A stretch of DNA of 64,000 nt, taken from contig OZ017797.1 of assembly GCA_963969395.1 (NCBI GenBank), positions 33,046,001 to 33,110,000 on the forward strand. Direction: 5' to 3'. Source of the DNA: Pseudoscleropodium purum (taxonomy: Eukaryota > Streptophyta > Bryopsida > Hypnales > Brachytheciaceae). Shown piece by piece: positions 33,701 through 46,599 of the stretch. Both the position numbers and the translations under genes were made by a program. The notes below the pieces were generated by a model. That model was not told the origin of the DNA. It saw only the letters and a list, made by a program, of their open reading frames with translations, and did no database searches. Positions within the stretch are counted from its first letter, which is position 1. The number at the start of each line of letters is the position of its first letter.

Positions 33701-35517
33701 GTTTGTTAAGTAAGGAACCTCTTTGTTAATCGCCGTCATTCAAAGACTGAAATAAAGACTGAGGAGGCACCCATTATTGTTGCAGTTGTCCCCATATCTG
33801 CCTCCAACGTGAAGCTAATCAATGAAAGATTGCACAGTAAATTGTGCTACTTAGCCCCTAAACCGCCGTTTACAGAACCATAAATTAGCTCCCAAGTCAC
33901 TTTATTAATTCTTGCAATAAAAACTTTGTAAACTTTATTCCATCCAACAGCGCATCTATTTCTAAAACAAACGGCACCTTTTTCAAGGATCACAGTAAGC
34001 TAAAACCGTCATTTTTTCCTACATGCTGCTCATGGGACTAAAAGTAACGGTGAACAGTACAAATATAGGTCACGCCCATGGGGACAGTCACGGTTATGGC
34101 TACATCTACCTTAATGACTGCATGCAATCAGTTCAACCGTACCTTTAATTTTGGCTTTTTGACCCATTTTGGCTTTAACTTACAGACACATGAGTGCGAG
34201 GACTGTGTATGTTCCAAACCCAATTAATTTATAATCAGCTGCAGGAAGAAACGTGGCACAAGTGAGCATGATGCTGACCAACCAGCTTATGCAAATTGTG
34301 GCTCAATCTACAGTCCTGAGTTTTAGGGTTTAAGGTTGTTGGGAGTCCTTTCCAGGTCGGTCTCTTTATTAGAAGTAGGGGAAGAATCTCTAACTGGCCA
34401 ACTTGGGTGGTCCTAATCACTGTTCTTGTAAAGTTTACTTCACCTTACATTACAAGTTCAGTTTATTGAGGAAAGTCAAGTCAAATGAATAATACATAAC
34501 ATTTTCTACTATATTTTTTTATTATGCCTCTTCTTACATTCTTGGATGGCGACCTTCCTATATTCTTAGGGATTCAAGTTTCAATGACAAGGAAATGACC
34601 CGAAACCAATGGACCATTCAAGCACCCCAAGTAGGTACAAGATTGTTGGGTGATGAGCCCGGATGATATTTTGGACATTCACTAATGTTCAAAACTTTTT
34701 ATGTATTATGCTGCTAGCTGTGTTTCCAGTTCCCAGTACAGTCACATGATTCATAACGTAACATGTTTGATATAAAATCTTATGTATGTTCAACCTGCAA
34801 TTTTGATTTTGATTTTGATTTTTTTTTTCCACTCTCTGTTTCATTAAAAAAAAAAACCAGCACTCCAATGACGCTTAAGAAGTGTTCTCCTGGACAAACC
34901 AATTATCAGTATTTTTGTATGATAATATTTGCATGCACATTGTACAGTGCTGTACTGCCACAACCCATGAGCAAGTGTGGTCACAAAAAAGAGAGTTGGG
35001 AAAGCAAGGTTGTCCTGCTGTCTAAGTATGATTCCTTGATTATGACAAAGTGAGACACACTAGTCCTTTGTAAACTTCCTCCCCACTTTGAACTGGAGGC
35101 TTAGGAATTTATGGTGAATATGATATGCAAGCGCGAGTGCTGCCCGCTACCAAACGTGGATTCAATTATTTTGTCCATGGCAAGCAGGGATGCACTTTGT
35201 TAGGAGAGCTCTACGAATGACGCACCCTTGCTCTATGGTGCATGAGCATTGAGCGGTGCTGCTGGTCCCAGTTGCAGCAATTATCAAAATGAGGTGACAT
35301 CACCAGTTTTGGATTCCCCAACAACCACCACAGGGGGGCGTTTTTTTAATCCAGGGAAAGACAAACTCTTCATTCAAGATGACCTCACTATTAAGTTAAA
35401 TTAAACCAGGGCAGTATATCATATGATAAAAAAATCTGGACTGGGAGAGACTACGGATGAGACACCATAATAGATGCGGTTTAGGCACATGGACACCAGT
35501 ACTAGCAAGTCCGTATA
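33701..35517. other. Unassigned noncoding stretch
   Basis: No gene, terminus or array is supported. A short (TTTGAT)n-like tract lies at about 34800-34820. Confidence 0.45.
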
Positions 35518-35786
35518 TCTTGCATTCATTCAATCGAAAGCTCGTATAACTTAACTTGCATTGCTTCGATCCAAAGCTCTTCACTCTTGCATCCATTCAA
35601 TCAAAGGCTCTTATTTCTTGCATCCATTCAATTGAAAGCTCATACAACTTGCATTCATTAGATCAAAAGCTCTTAATTTCTTGCATCCATTCAATCGAAA
35701 GCTCATATAACTTAACATGCATTTATTAAGATCAAAAGCTCAGTTCTTATTTCTGGCATCCATTTGATCAAAAGCTTTTAAATTTT
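35518..35786. repeat. Tandem repeat with unit of about 33 bp
   Basis: Units of the form TTGCATCCATTCAATCGAAAG followed by CTC and a short variable run recur about seven to eight times. The units alternate between CAATCGAAAGCTC and GATCAAAAGCTC variants. Confidence 0.7.
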
Positions 35787-36254
35787 GTCAGCATTTAGCA
35801 GTAGATTGAATGTTTCACCTTAATTTACATGATCCAAAGTGAATGGATCCAAGGTGAATGGATCTGCAGGTTCCAGCAAGCCCTGATTGCAAGCAAAATT
35901 CTTCTTAGGGTGTACACTGCAGGGTGCACGTCCTACTCTTGCCACTATCCATCATGTGAACCTTGTTGTTATGAATTCTCAAACAAGACAGAACCTTGAC
36001 TCTTAAAAAGGCGAGACTGCACTGAGGGTTGAATTATGATGCTGCAGAGCAAACCTCGAGCCCTTCGAATGCATAAGCAAGAGTTTCCTGCTGTACTGAG
36101 AATGATGGATGGATGGGACACGTGACTGCATGTCAATTTGACACGTGCCCACTTTTCTTTTTCTTCTCTCATTCAAAAGTTGGAAACTGTCTATCCTACC
36201 TTCTCCTTCACTTGGCCTCTGAATCAAAATGTTCAATGAAGAAGAATTTTTGAA
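35787..36254. other. Unassigned noncoding stretch
   Basis: No feature was recognised except a short doublet of GTGAATGGATC at 35840-35865. Confidence 0.4.
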
Positions 36255-36313
36255 TTTTTGTTCCAATTTTGTTCCAATTTTGTTCCTCTTTTGTTCCTCT
36301 TTTGTTCCTCTTT
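36255..36313. repeat. Short tandem repeat, 12-13 bp unit
   Basis: TTTTGTTCCAA and TTTTGTTCCTC units are repeated five times head to tail. The plus frames 36229-36475 are translations of this tract. Confidence 0.85.
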
Positions 36314-37142
36314 TTCAACACATCTATAGAGGAAAAAGCCATTTGTTCTCAGTTCGTGTTAGATGCACTTGTTTTAATTTTGTCTCTATCTGTTTCTGGA
36401 ATCTTCCTTGGACAAGTCAGCATCGTTATTCTCGTGTGTAGGACAATTATTGTGAAAAGTTTGCACATCATATAAGGGAATAGTAATGCATGTACGCAAG
36501 AATTCGTACAGAAACTGAGCTTTGCTGGGAATTTTTGAGTTCAAGGCCAACCACAAGTGAGAGAAGGGGACTACGTTACTCCTAAAGTTGTGTCCTAACA
36601 ACCATTTGGCTTTGGTTCCCATTATTGAAGCAATATAAATTTTTGGGTGGATCTAGTTGAGAGGCCAAGAAAAAGAGATTCCAAATATTTTTTGCATGCA
36701 TTTTTCGGACTTTGTATGAGTAAATTATATGTTTTTCTTAATGTTGAAAGGACTTGCATTTTAACTCAAGAATCTATATGGAACTGTTTAGCTAGCAAAC
36801 AAGTCACAATTATAGTAGCCGACCCATTTTTTTTATTACCCCCTATTTTGGTTCGTTATATAGAATGCTCTCTTTCCATCAACTCGAGATGAGCAGTGAT
36901 TGATTTTCATACAATTCTAGGCACAATTGTGGTACATTATCATTGGTTGCAAGACTCTCAACATTGCAAGCAGCTTGTAGTTGAAAATAGGAAGACTTAC
37001 ATGACTAATATAGGTTGAACAAAATCTTCAACTAAAAAATTCATAATAATTCTATGTTTTAAGAAATAAAATTTTGAAAAAGTATGGCATCTTTCCAATT
37101 TCAATTTCTATACATAGGAAAATTTTCTCACTCTAAAAACTA
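36314..37142. other. AT-rich noncoding stretch
   Basis: Nothing recognised; frames here are short and without motifs. Confidence 0.45.
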
Positions 37143-37150
37143 CACATAAT

Positions 37151-37383
37151 CAAGGTTGACAAATCTCTACATCCGCCCGAAAAAGGCGTCCGTAACCCGG
37201 ATGTCCGTCCTCATGAATGCCAACGGACGCAACATCCCTCCCACCGTCGGAAGGCGGACGGGCAGGGTGGACGGACAGGGCGGACGGCCCAAGGCGGACG
37301 CCCAGATCATGCGGACCAGATTAGTCCGCGTATCGATCGGACAGCCATACCGGGGCGGACGTCCAACCATCCTGTCAACCCTG
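37151..37383. mobile_element. GC-rich hAT-type miniature element, copy 2
   Basis: The left end is CAAGGTTGACA and the right end TGTCAACCCTG. The 8 bp flanks CACATAAT (37143-37150) and TACATAAT (37384-37391) match at seven of eight positions. The interior has the same dense CGGAC/GTCCG words as 9897-10190. Its left end matches the reversed right end of that copy (GGTTGACAAATCTC, then GCGTCCG), so the two lie in opposite orientation. The frames 37156-37425 plus and 37167-37388 minus are composition artefacts. Confidence 0.85.
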
Positions 37384-37631
37384 TACATAATTGCTAAAGT
37401 GGTTAGAGACGGGCCAATTGCCTAATATGTAATTACTAACAGTATAAAATTCCATCAAAATGTTATCAAGCACATATTGTCAAGTCTAGTTTTCAAGGCA
37501 AATTTGTAACCATTTTATATGATAGTTAGAAATGCATTATAACTCATAATGCAACCCCTCTTTCTACACCCTTAGATTTGTAAAAAGTGTTGGTATGGAT
37601 GTTTAAGATGAACTATTAGACTTGACATTAT

Positions 37632-38576
37632 CCCCTAAACACCCAAACTGCATTTTTTGGCAACATAGAAATTTTGGGCAACTCACCACAAATGGAGTTT
37701 TTATTTATTTTTAGCTGAAATTTTAACACAACATGTGCCCAAAGAGTAGTTTTAAGGCCCAACAATTTTCATAGCTTTTGACTACATAGTTAAAAAGTTA
37801 TTGTATGATATGTACTTTTCATTGCTCAACGGGCAGCCCGGGCAGCAAAAAAAACTTCTTTAAAAATCATTTTTTTTTAAATTAAAATTTGAAATTAGTG
37901 CTCTAGATTTATATATACTTGGAAAGCTTTGAATCATTCCATTTTGATCAATGCATCACAAGTTATGAGGAATTTTAGTTTGTGGAAATTTGCAAATTGT
38001 TATTGAATCTCTACTCTAAGACAAACTTTGAAGTCCTTTATTTAACTCAATTTTCAATATTTTTGGAAAAAAATAAAAACATTGGGTGTAGATTGTTTAT
38101 TACAACAGTATAACCACTAGGATTGGCATTTTTCAATTCCATAAATAAATTGTTAACAATTTAGTATTTTGAATCATTCTCTACTCTTTTCTACTTACTA
38201 TTTTTTTCCTATATGTTGTACAATTCCAAATGATCTGAAATTTTTCATGCTTGTAGCCAACTTGACTTGAAAAATGAATTCAAAGAGTTGCAACCATTAT
38301 GGACATTTTTTTATACAAATGTGACCTTCTGAAATGCAGCTGCCCAGATTTTTGCACAGCCAAAGAAAAGAAATTTGTCACTTCAAATGCTAATATCTTG
38401 CAATCTACATGGTGGAAATCTCTGAAATTTTTTCCACATGTTCTCAAACAAGCTTACTACAAGAGCCTATGGTTATATGTGTCCAAAAATGGGTTTTTTC
38501 TAAATTTTTGTACATATACTAGAAATAGTAATTTGGAAGCAATTTTGGTGAAAACATAGTCAAAACCATTTAGGGG
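37632..38576 (+). mobile_element. TTAA-type (piggyBac-like) nonautonomous element, 945 bp, flanked by TTAT
   Basis: TTAT at 37628-37631 is followed by CCCCTAAACACCC, and CCATTTAGGGG is followed by TTAT at 38577-38580. The terminal inverted repeat is only about 8-9 bp (CCCCTAAAY). The sequence matches 63154-64000 over most of its length and shares its right half with 53497-54439. There is no coding capacity; the frame 38299-38559 is not supported. Confidence 0.82.
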
Positions 38577-38835
38577 TTATGTCCCATAATGCACTTGAGC
38601 CTCCGGGTACTTGAGCATTATGTAGTCTTCACTAACCCAAAGTATTTAATACTATGATTAATAGTCATTCACAACCAAGCTAAAATGGTCAAAGTTCCTT
38701 TTCTAATTGCAAATTTTCAATCAAATCAGTTGGGTGGCAATTTCTTGTAAAATGGAATAAGTTATATGATTTTGATATATTTTCCCAAAACATTGGTATC
38801 CAACTTGGAATAGGTGTTGAATAATATTGATGTAG

Positions 38836-39108
38836 CAATAGATGAGATTTTAGCCCCCGAGAGGGCTGTGTGTTCCCCTGCATTCAGCTGGGTTCCCAAA
38901 CTCTCCACACTGCCCTGCAGCAGCTGCATGACATGGCACAACAATTGCCATGTCATTTTAAAATTTTTTAAATTTAAAAAAATTCAAATCCTTTTTGCAT
39001 TTTCAAATTGAAAAAAAAAATTGACAACGGCCATACCTGGACTGCTGGGGGGAAAACGCTGGGAATAGGCCTAGACAGGCCTCCAGACCCAAAAAAAAAC
39101 ATCTAATG
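38836..39108. mobile_element. Miniature inverted-repeat element of an unclassified family, copy 1
   Basis: The left end is CAATAGATGAGATTTTAG and the reversed right end is CATTAGATGTTTTTTTTTGGG. A GC-rich left arm is followed by an AT-rich centre and a GC-rich right arm (GGAATAGGCCTAGACAGGCC). Related copies are at 55271-55552 and 62605-62837. No target-site duplication is evident. Confidence 0.5.
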
Positions 39109-39344
39109 ACGAAACTGTTAAATTCATAGTTTCATCCACATGCATTGCATTGAACTTTAAAATTTGGTTTGAGCAATTGACAAGGTCTGTCTTCTGTTGG
39201 CAGGATCTAAGGAACTGATGTTATTTATAGCTTTTGCATGCAATTTGGTACTTGTAATCAATTTGAACATTAGTAGCGTTCTGCTGCAGGACTTTGATGG
39301 AGGTCCTGATATGAAACCCTCAAAGACTGGGGGCGCTTTTCAAA

Positions 39345-40205
39345 GAGAAATGGTCTAAACTTCTATTTCTGAGTGCATTGTCCAAAATTGAGAACAGAAT
39401 CTTTTTTTATTGAATTCGACCATACAAAAGTGTAGTAGATTACTCCAAAAAAGTATTGGAAAAATTTCAACCCATTTGACCATGTGGATTGAAAGATTGT
39501 TACGTTTGAAGTGAGAAAAAGACTTTTTCATTTCTGCAAAATAGGTTAAGCAGACTTCGTGTCCTCTTGGAGTAGAGTTTATTCTCTTGCTGAATTCGGG
39601 TTTCTCCACCATTGAGTTTAAAATCTAGTTAGGTACACTCATCAAAAATTTCAAAAGAAAATATAGAGTCTAGCTTACTCTAAATCACTTTACAATGCAA
39701 GGAGGTTAATTCAACTGGTAATACACTAATCATTTTTTTGATGATTTCTTGTGCAGTAAGCAAATTTTCAATTTGAAATCCAAATATTAGAAAATTTAGA
39801 AACAAACATTTGGAATGTGTGAGAAGAATTTCAATAACTTTGACTTCACATATTGCAAGATAATTGGGCTTGAAGTTAGAAGAAAATGTTTTACCTTGAA
39901 TTCGCCCCAACATAGTTAACAAAGTTTGACTCCTTTTAAAACATGACTTGAGGACTTAACCTAGTTTGTTTTTTTCATACAATTTTATGCCATATTTTAT
40001 TAATTATATACACGCAAAATTTCAAAATTCAATGAGGGATTTAGCAAAAGATGCTCAAAAGATGTTCAATTTGTCCAAACTACTTGTATTTTTTTTAAAA
40101 GCATAATTTTTTATTTGGGCATCCAATCAAAGTTTTTTTTAATTCCTATGAAGTAAGTAAATGTTTCCATCTTGAGTCAAAATTTTGAAGACATTCTCTA
40201 GTCTC
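39345..40205 (-). mobile_element. Degenerate TTAA-type element
   Basis: In reverse this matches 53560-54400. Shared phrases include GTCTTTTTCTCACTTCAAACGT-like text, CCACATGGTCAAATGGG-like text and the ATGTTGGGGCGAATTCAAGG/ATGTTGGGAGGG block. Both termini are blurred, so the limits are approximate. Confidence 0.5.
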
Positions 40206-41650
40206 TAAAGGACAAAGGACAATTTTTGGATTAAAAACATCCAAAACTATCATTTTTACTACATACATCCAAATTTTCAACAAAATGTTTTTCAAAGAAT
40301 CAAAGCATAGGATCTTATACTAAACTTGCAAAAAAAAGAGGTGGTAAAATTTTGGTGACATTTGATTATATAAAATAATAGATATAAGCATTTCAAGTTG
40401 GTTTTTTGACCCTATCTTAAAATTTTAGATGCCTTTGACCACTATTTGTGGAGATTTTTGGACTATTGATTTTGAATTTAGAACTCTAGCATATTGAAGG
40501 TCATGTGATAATGTTTCTACTAATCTTCAGAGCAAACAATACTAGAAGCACCAAAAAAATTTAGGAAAAAAAACAAATCCTCTAATTTATATAGCATTTA
40601 GAAGGCCTATGTGACTAATCAATACACTAAGATGGCATTGAAAAAACTATTAAAAAAAAGAATTCACTTGCGTTCCCAACATGTTCTTAGCATTGTTCTC
40701 TACATTGGGAACTTTAACATTCATGACCTTTACACATCTATCTATCATCCTAGTATCCCAAGGATGATTCAAAAATGTACCAATCATCTTTGCCAATTCA
40801 ATTCCCAACATTAGCTTGAAAATTTTTTAAAATCCACAACCTCCTTCAATCACTAATATTTAGAATTGTACCCCAAAACTTACATTTCAAAGATCTAAAT
40901 ATTTATGATTTATTCATACGGTGTCTAATTTTTTTAAGCAATTATCATTATATGAAGGCCCCACTAAATTTTGTATAGAAAAATAAAAATAAAATCATAA
41001 AAAAATAAATTGCATGTGAAAATTGTAAATTTCAATCATAAGTCAAACATATGCAAGTCGTATATAAATATTATGGCATACAACTAGAAGTAAAATTTAC
41101 ACTCATTGCAAAAATGCCTTTTCATTGGAAAATTTTATGGTAAAGTTGAAGGCCTTTTTTTTTTTGTCAATATATGATTTTATTTTCATATGTTGGGCAA
41201 AAAAATCTTTGACCTTGCCAAAGGCAATGGGCTATCATTGCATGTTCTTCAATCATTGGCAAATGTTAGATAACAAACATTTCTATAATGGACAACTATA
41301 TTGTCTTGTTCCTAACATTGTTTTCTTAGCCAATTCCTAGTTAGTGCTTTGCACAACTGCATAAAAAAATTGTAAGTGGAACATTGGACGATGAGGATGC
41401 TCACCTATTATGCACTTGTCCATGTAAATAACATACATAGTAACAACATTTGTATTGACAAGGGAGGAAAAAAAATTGGTGCCACTACTTATGGGACCAA
41501 GTTTGACAAATTATTATAATTACAATTAGTTTGCAACATCTATACTTTGCATGTGCATCATGTAATTGAGATGTAATAGGTGCATCTAGATCTACTTATA
41601 ATTTGAGCCACTTTACCAAGGAACCAACACCACTAGAAATTCCTATAGAA
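40206..41650. other. AT-rich noncoding DNA, partly more TTAA-family material
   Basis: About 40206-40550 has the style of the same family (ACATCCAAAACTATCATTTTTACT, GGATCTTATAC). The frames at 40611-40814 and 41125-41340 have no recognised motif. Confidence 0.35.
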
Positions 41651-43600
41651 ATTGAATCAACACAACATTTATAGAAAGGATAAGTATGGATTTCTTATCC
41701 TTCCACAATTTGCTATTCATTTTTCAAGAGTCATGCATCTCCTACTCTATTGTATCTTGTGCATTTCTTCAAGGCTTAAGAAAATCCTATTGAATATGAA
41801 TGCATTGTGCCCGTGGCATATGTACCTCAATCCAAAAAATTGTTTAAAAGAGCTACACTACAATAAAATTCATAGAACAAACATGTCTTCTATCCTCAAT
41901 TGGTCACACCAAGCAAAGTACTAGTTACATTGTGTGCTAGTTTAGTCCCTCTCTGGACTCTTGCATGTGGAATAATTATTGTCTTGCAAAATTGATCTTT
42001 TCTACAAAACCTCAAAATCAAACACATATTTGGATTGTAAAATCTGCAAGGCACCACACCTTCAAGCCCTACTTCTAAGGTAAATGAAGCATGTATTGTT
42101 GTGCCAAACAATATGTGCCTTTATATCATATCATCATTTGATACAGAGAGGCATATTTACCTACATTTTATAATTTCTCGCATTTCACTCTAGTTGTGTT
42201 GATTAACCACTGAATTTTCTCCATTTTATTATATCCCATCAATTCCCCTATACTATTTAAATTGTGTCAAGTTAGTAATATAAAAGCATTTCATCAACAA
42301 GATAAATTAACTTTGGAGTATGAGTTCAAATATAGTTGGATAATAGAAGATGGAACACTTCTTACGTCAATAAGTTTTTATATTTGATTGTTGCTTCATG
42401 CCTATATATAAAATGATGACAAGAAAAAGCTTCATCTTGGACACCCTAAAGCTTTCCAAATTTGGCCTTCCACATGTTCACCCATTCAATTTCATTGTAG
42501 TGGCAAATCAATTTGTTTAAGCAACAATGTCATATAAGATCTACACCAACAAAAATATTTTAAAGAGGTTCATAAAAGATGGGAAATGGCACCAACTAGT
42601 ATTTGAAGTCAAGTATCCTATAAATTTTTTTGCTTCAATTTATAAGTAATGAAATTATAGTTCCATGAAGAATTTTGATTGCAAAATAAGGACAGTCATT
42701 GATGAAATATCTCATTTGTGCTCAACATCAATGGTCACTGCTATTCACAGTATGAGCATGCATGCTTTCCACCCAAATATCTCTTCTCTATTTCCTCTCT
42801 ATTTTCCACCCTAGCCTCTACACTTCTAACTCAACATCAATCATCTTCATGATACCATTTTCATTACCACCCCAATCGCCATTCCAAAAACCACCCCTAG
42901 TCCTATTAATTCCACCCTCCCATACTATGCCCCACCTAAATCAACACCCCAACCTTTCATCCCCCTTGTCTAAGTTTGCCCTTCCTTCCCATCTCCTCTC
43001 CAAGGCCGACCAAAAGAATTGGGAGATCAACATGTTAGGAATTAAGGAGGCAAACCCTAGCCCTTAACCAACAAATTCTCTAATGCCTTTAAGTAATTCC
43101 ACCACACTTGAACTACCTTGGCACTCCTTCTTTGCCACACCTTTGCAAACAACAAGCATTTAGCTTTTGTTGAATTTTGATATGTACCAAATTGTTGTGG
43201 GTTGTGCAACATTTCTAGTGGCCACCATAACTCTTCAAGAGTTCTTGTTTCTTCAAGACCTTGCAATCTTTCATTGAAGTCATCCTCCTCTAAGTCTTTA
43301 CAACTAAATTTTCCAACTTCAAAGTCATGTTATTGATTGTCAACAAATTAGTGAATGAAATTGCCGATGCAATTTGTCTCAAAGTTGTAGAAGTTCTCAT
43401 GCAATACGTACGGAATGAGAGGCACGAGTAGCAATATTAGATAATCTAATGAAGATGGTGAAGCTCAAGGTGGGGGTACATAGGACATTAGAGTGGAGAG
43501 AATGGATTGTTGGACATTTGTACAGGGATTGCAAGCAATCGACAACTTTACTACTACAATAGTCCATTCCAAACAATTTGAAGGACAAAAAAAATATCCA
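41651..43600. other. AT-rich stretch with a pyrimidine-rich block
   Basis: The plus frame 42762-43067 is rich in Pro, Ser and Leu because the DNA there is C/T-rich. Short protein-like patches such as LEELWWPLEMLHNPQQFGTY (minus, about 43060-43266) exist but no family is recognised. It may be old transposon sequence. Confidence 0.3.
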
Positions 43601-46599
43601 CTTTAGAAATTACAAGAATATGCTAGAAATGAAGAAAAAAAATTGTAGAGTATGATGAAGCATTACTTGTTTATCCTTTGTTGTAGATGTTTTTCTTCCT
43701 ATTTTTTCTCCTACTTTATAAACTAAACAACTCAATGCTCCATAATGACTTAGTATCTTGGTAGGGCATTTTTGTTTGAGTAAGAAATGGAATGGCAAGT
43801 GTGGTTTTTGTTTAGTGGAACCTCTTTTATGAAGTGGTGGCAATTGAAAAGTGAATAGTGGCAAAATTTAGTCACAATTGAAGAAAGTTGAGGGTGGGTG
43901 ACATTTTGGAGGTCAATTGTGAATATATATATAGACACACACACACATACATATATATATAAGTGCATTTGTTTAATGCTAAGAGGTTAATTTGTTGTGC
44001 ATTCATCAATGACTATTTCTAAATTGGTAGCTTAACTGTATATAACTTATAATTTTTTTATAGCAATTTAAATCTTCAATTCAACCAATGGATTTCCATT
44101 TGAAGAAAAGAAAAATTTGTAGACAATCAATTGGCAATTGCATGTTCATTGAGAAATGCGTGTGTTGTACACACCAAATTGCAAATTTGTCAACAATTTT
44201 TTTTAATTTGTGAAGCATGAATCCATCAATTTTGTATAATGGATAAAAATCCAACTTTAGTTGCAAGTTTCTACAATCATTGTAGGCAAGCTAAAGCATG
44301 CGCCTTTATTGTGACAAGCAATTGGAGGTCCAATTAAGTTGGAGATCCATAGAATACCTATTACCCAAGCCTTCAAATCCATCCCCTCCCTTGCAACTAT
44401 TCACATAACAAGTCAATGAAAATTATCTGCCTTGCTTCATGACCTTTAATTCAAGGAAAAAAATCTATAATCTTTGAATTGTATGTCCAGTCATTCCCAA
44501 AATTAGATGCACAAGAAACTAGTAGAAAAACACATCTAAGGAAAAAATTCAAAAAATGAAAGAAAAGAAAGATTCTAGGTACCTAGTTGAATTCTTTTAA
44601 ATTTTCCAAAGGGATTCTTGGTCTTTTAGGGGTTAAAAATTGACTTCATAAGACTATCTGAATTTTCAAGTATCTATTGAATGAACATTTGGTCCTTAAG
44701 GGATTAATTTATCTTAGTCTTGAAAAAGGATTAGAGATATTTTTTCTCTATATATTCAAATATTGTTTTGTAGCAAGGCCATCTATTATACATTAAGGAA
44801 TGTGGTAGAGTGAAGGGTGGACCATTGGATATTTCTATCTAGAATCTTCCAAAAGGGTGGATGCATAGTTGAGTGGCTCAGTTTTGGCAAAAGTCTAAGT
44901 CCAAAAAGTCTTTTTCCTTGAGTAAAATGTTTGAGAGTGAAACACTTGGGTGTGAATTCTACATGAAATAAATTCTAAACAAATTCTAAAAGTTCCTAGC
45001 TTTTCAAGCACTTGTGAACCTTGAAAATTATTATACCTTAGAAAAAATCATTTTTGGAAAAAAAAATATATTGGCTAAAAGAATGGGACTTTATGAAATT
45101 CAATATTTGAAAAGTCATTAAAAAGTCCCTAGCAAACACATAAAGGAGATCTACATTACAAGCCATTGTTATCCAGAAACATTAGTTCAAGTTCTATTAG
45201 AAACTTAGTACCTATAATTCATTTAATTAATGCAAAGGAATTGAAAAGGTTATTTTTAATTTTGTTGACAACAAATTTGTGACATCTACTTTTATTTAAA
45301 AGTCTCTAGCACTCACATACTATATACAAAAAAATTAATAAAATCATTAGAATATTAGACATCAAGTTAATTTATCTAAATCAATTTGTTTCATAGAAAA
45401 AAAATTGAAGTGCCCTATAGATCAATTTGAAAATGAGTCATTTGCAGTTTTCAAAAATGTGACAAGAAATTGAGTCACTCAACCATGCATCTACCCAAAA
45501 TTCTCCAGAAGCCCAAAATATTGAATAAATGAAATCTAGATATTTGAGAAAAAAGAAAAATTTGAATTGCTATTGTTGGAGGGGATGATGGGATTGTTGA
45601 CTCTACAAGTCTAATCCCATTGCAAAAAACCATTTTAAGTTTAAAACTAAGCTTACAAAAAAAAGCCATTTGAAAGCTCCTTAGAATCTAATCTACCAAT
45701 GGGATTTAATCTTTTTTACTTCAAGGATAGGAAGCAACCCATTTTAGGGACTCCTTTTCACTTGCGAGAGAATTTCTTTGATTAGCCAATATTATGGCTA
45801 CACGTGTCTCTTAGCTAAAAGTGGATCTCATCTTCAACATGCTAGGCCATTTCTCTCCATAAAAATGAAAAACTTATTATTTCCCATGTATGGTCAAATT
45901 TAAAAATTTTCAACTCATATTTGGAATCAAGGACTCCAAAATAGTAAAGAGGTGAAAATACAAATTAATCAACAACAAAATACAAGGCAAAGTTTTACAT
46001 TTATCCACAAAGGAAATAAATTTGAAGTTAGTGCATCTTAAGTACACAAACCCCATGAGATATAGCTTTAACCTTTATGCATAAAAGCAGATATTTTTGG
46101 ACGTTGAAAATTGAATTTTTTTTAAAGTTTACAAGTTGATTTTAATTCCACTTGTTTAAATTTGCATTCTATACTAAATAGGGGTATCAAGGGGACCAAA
46201 AAATTAAAGAAAATTACTTTGAAAAACTATAGATGTTTGAAACATGATGTACAACCTCCTAATACTTTAGTGATAGATATTTATATAATGTGTTGTGTCA
46301 ATTAATTAGTATGGGTCCCTTTAATATCCCTATTCAATGTACATTAGTTTGGAGATGTGAATCACACCAATCCACACCATGGATTGGATTGATCTTTACA
46401 TAATTACACTATCCACCATTCCTTGTATGCAAACCTAATATGGATTAGTCCAAAATTATAGATTGTGATTAGATATGACCAATGATAGGTTGTTGGAGTG
46501 TATTTCAACCTCAATTTCAACTTTGGATCTGTTGTCCTAGTCTTCCTACTTTGGGTCTCCCAAAATGCACACTCACGGTGGCTTCCTAGACTAGTTCGT
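43601..46599. other. AT-rich noncoding stretch
   Basis: Seen here: an (AT)n-(AC)n microsatellite at 43925-43962; a CACTA-like left end lacking its first base (ACTAGTAGAAAAACACATC) at 44518; and a TTTTAGGGG-TTAA terminus at about 44624-44635, consistent with a TTAA-type right end. No complete element could be delimited and no gene is supported. Confidence 0.4.

Noticed and set aside
35518..35786. CRISPR-like array
   Set aside because: The units are adjacent diverged tandem repeats without unique spacers, and the DNA is eukaryotic.
37156..37425. Open frames on both strands at 37156-37425
   Set aside because: Same reason: they cover the second hAT miniature and have no protein features.
42762..43067. 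A Pro-rich protein on plus
   Set aside because: The composition follows a C/T-rich tract and no conserved motif is visible.
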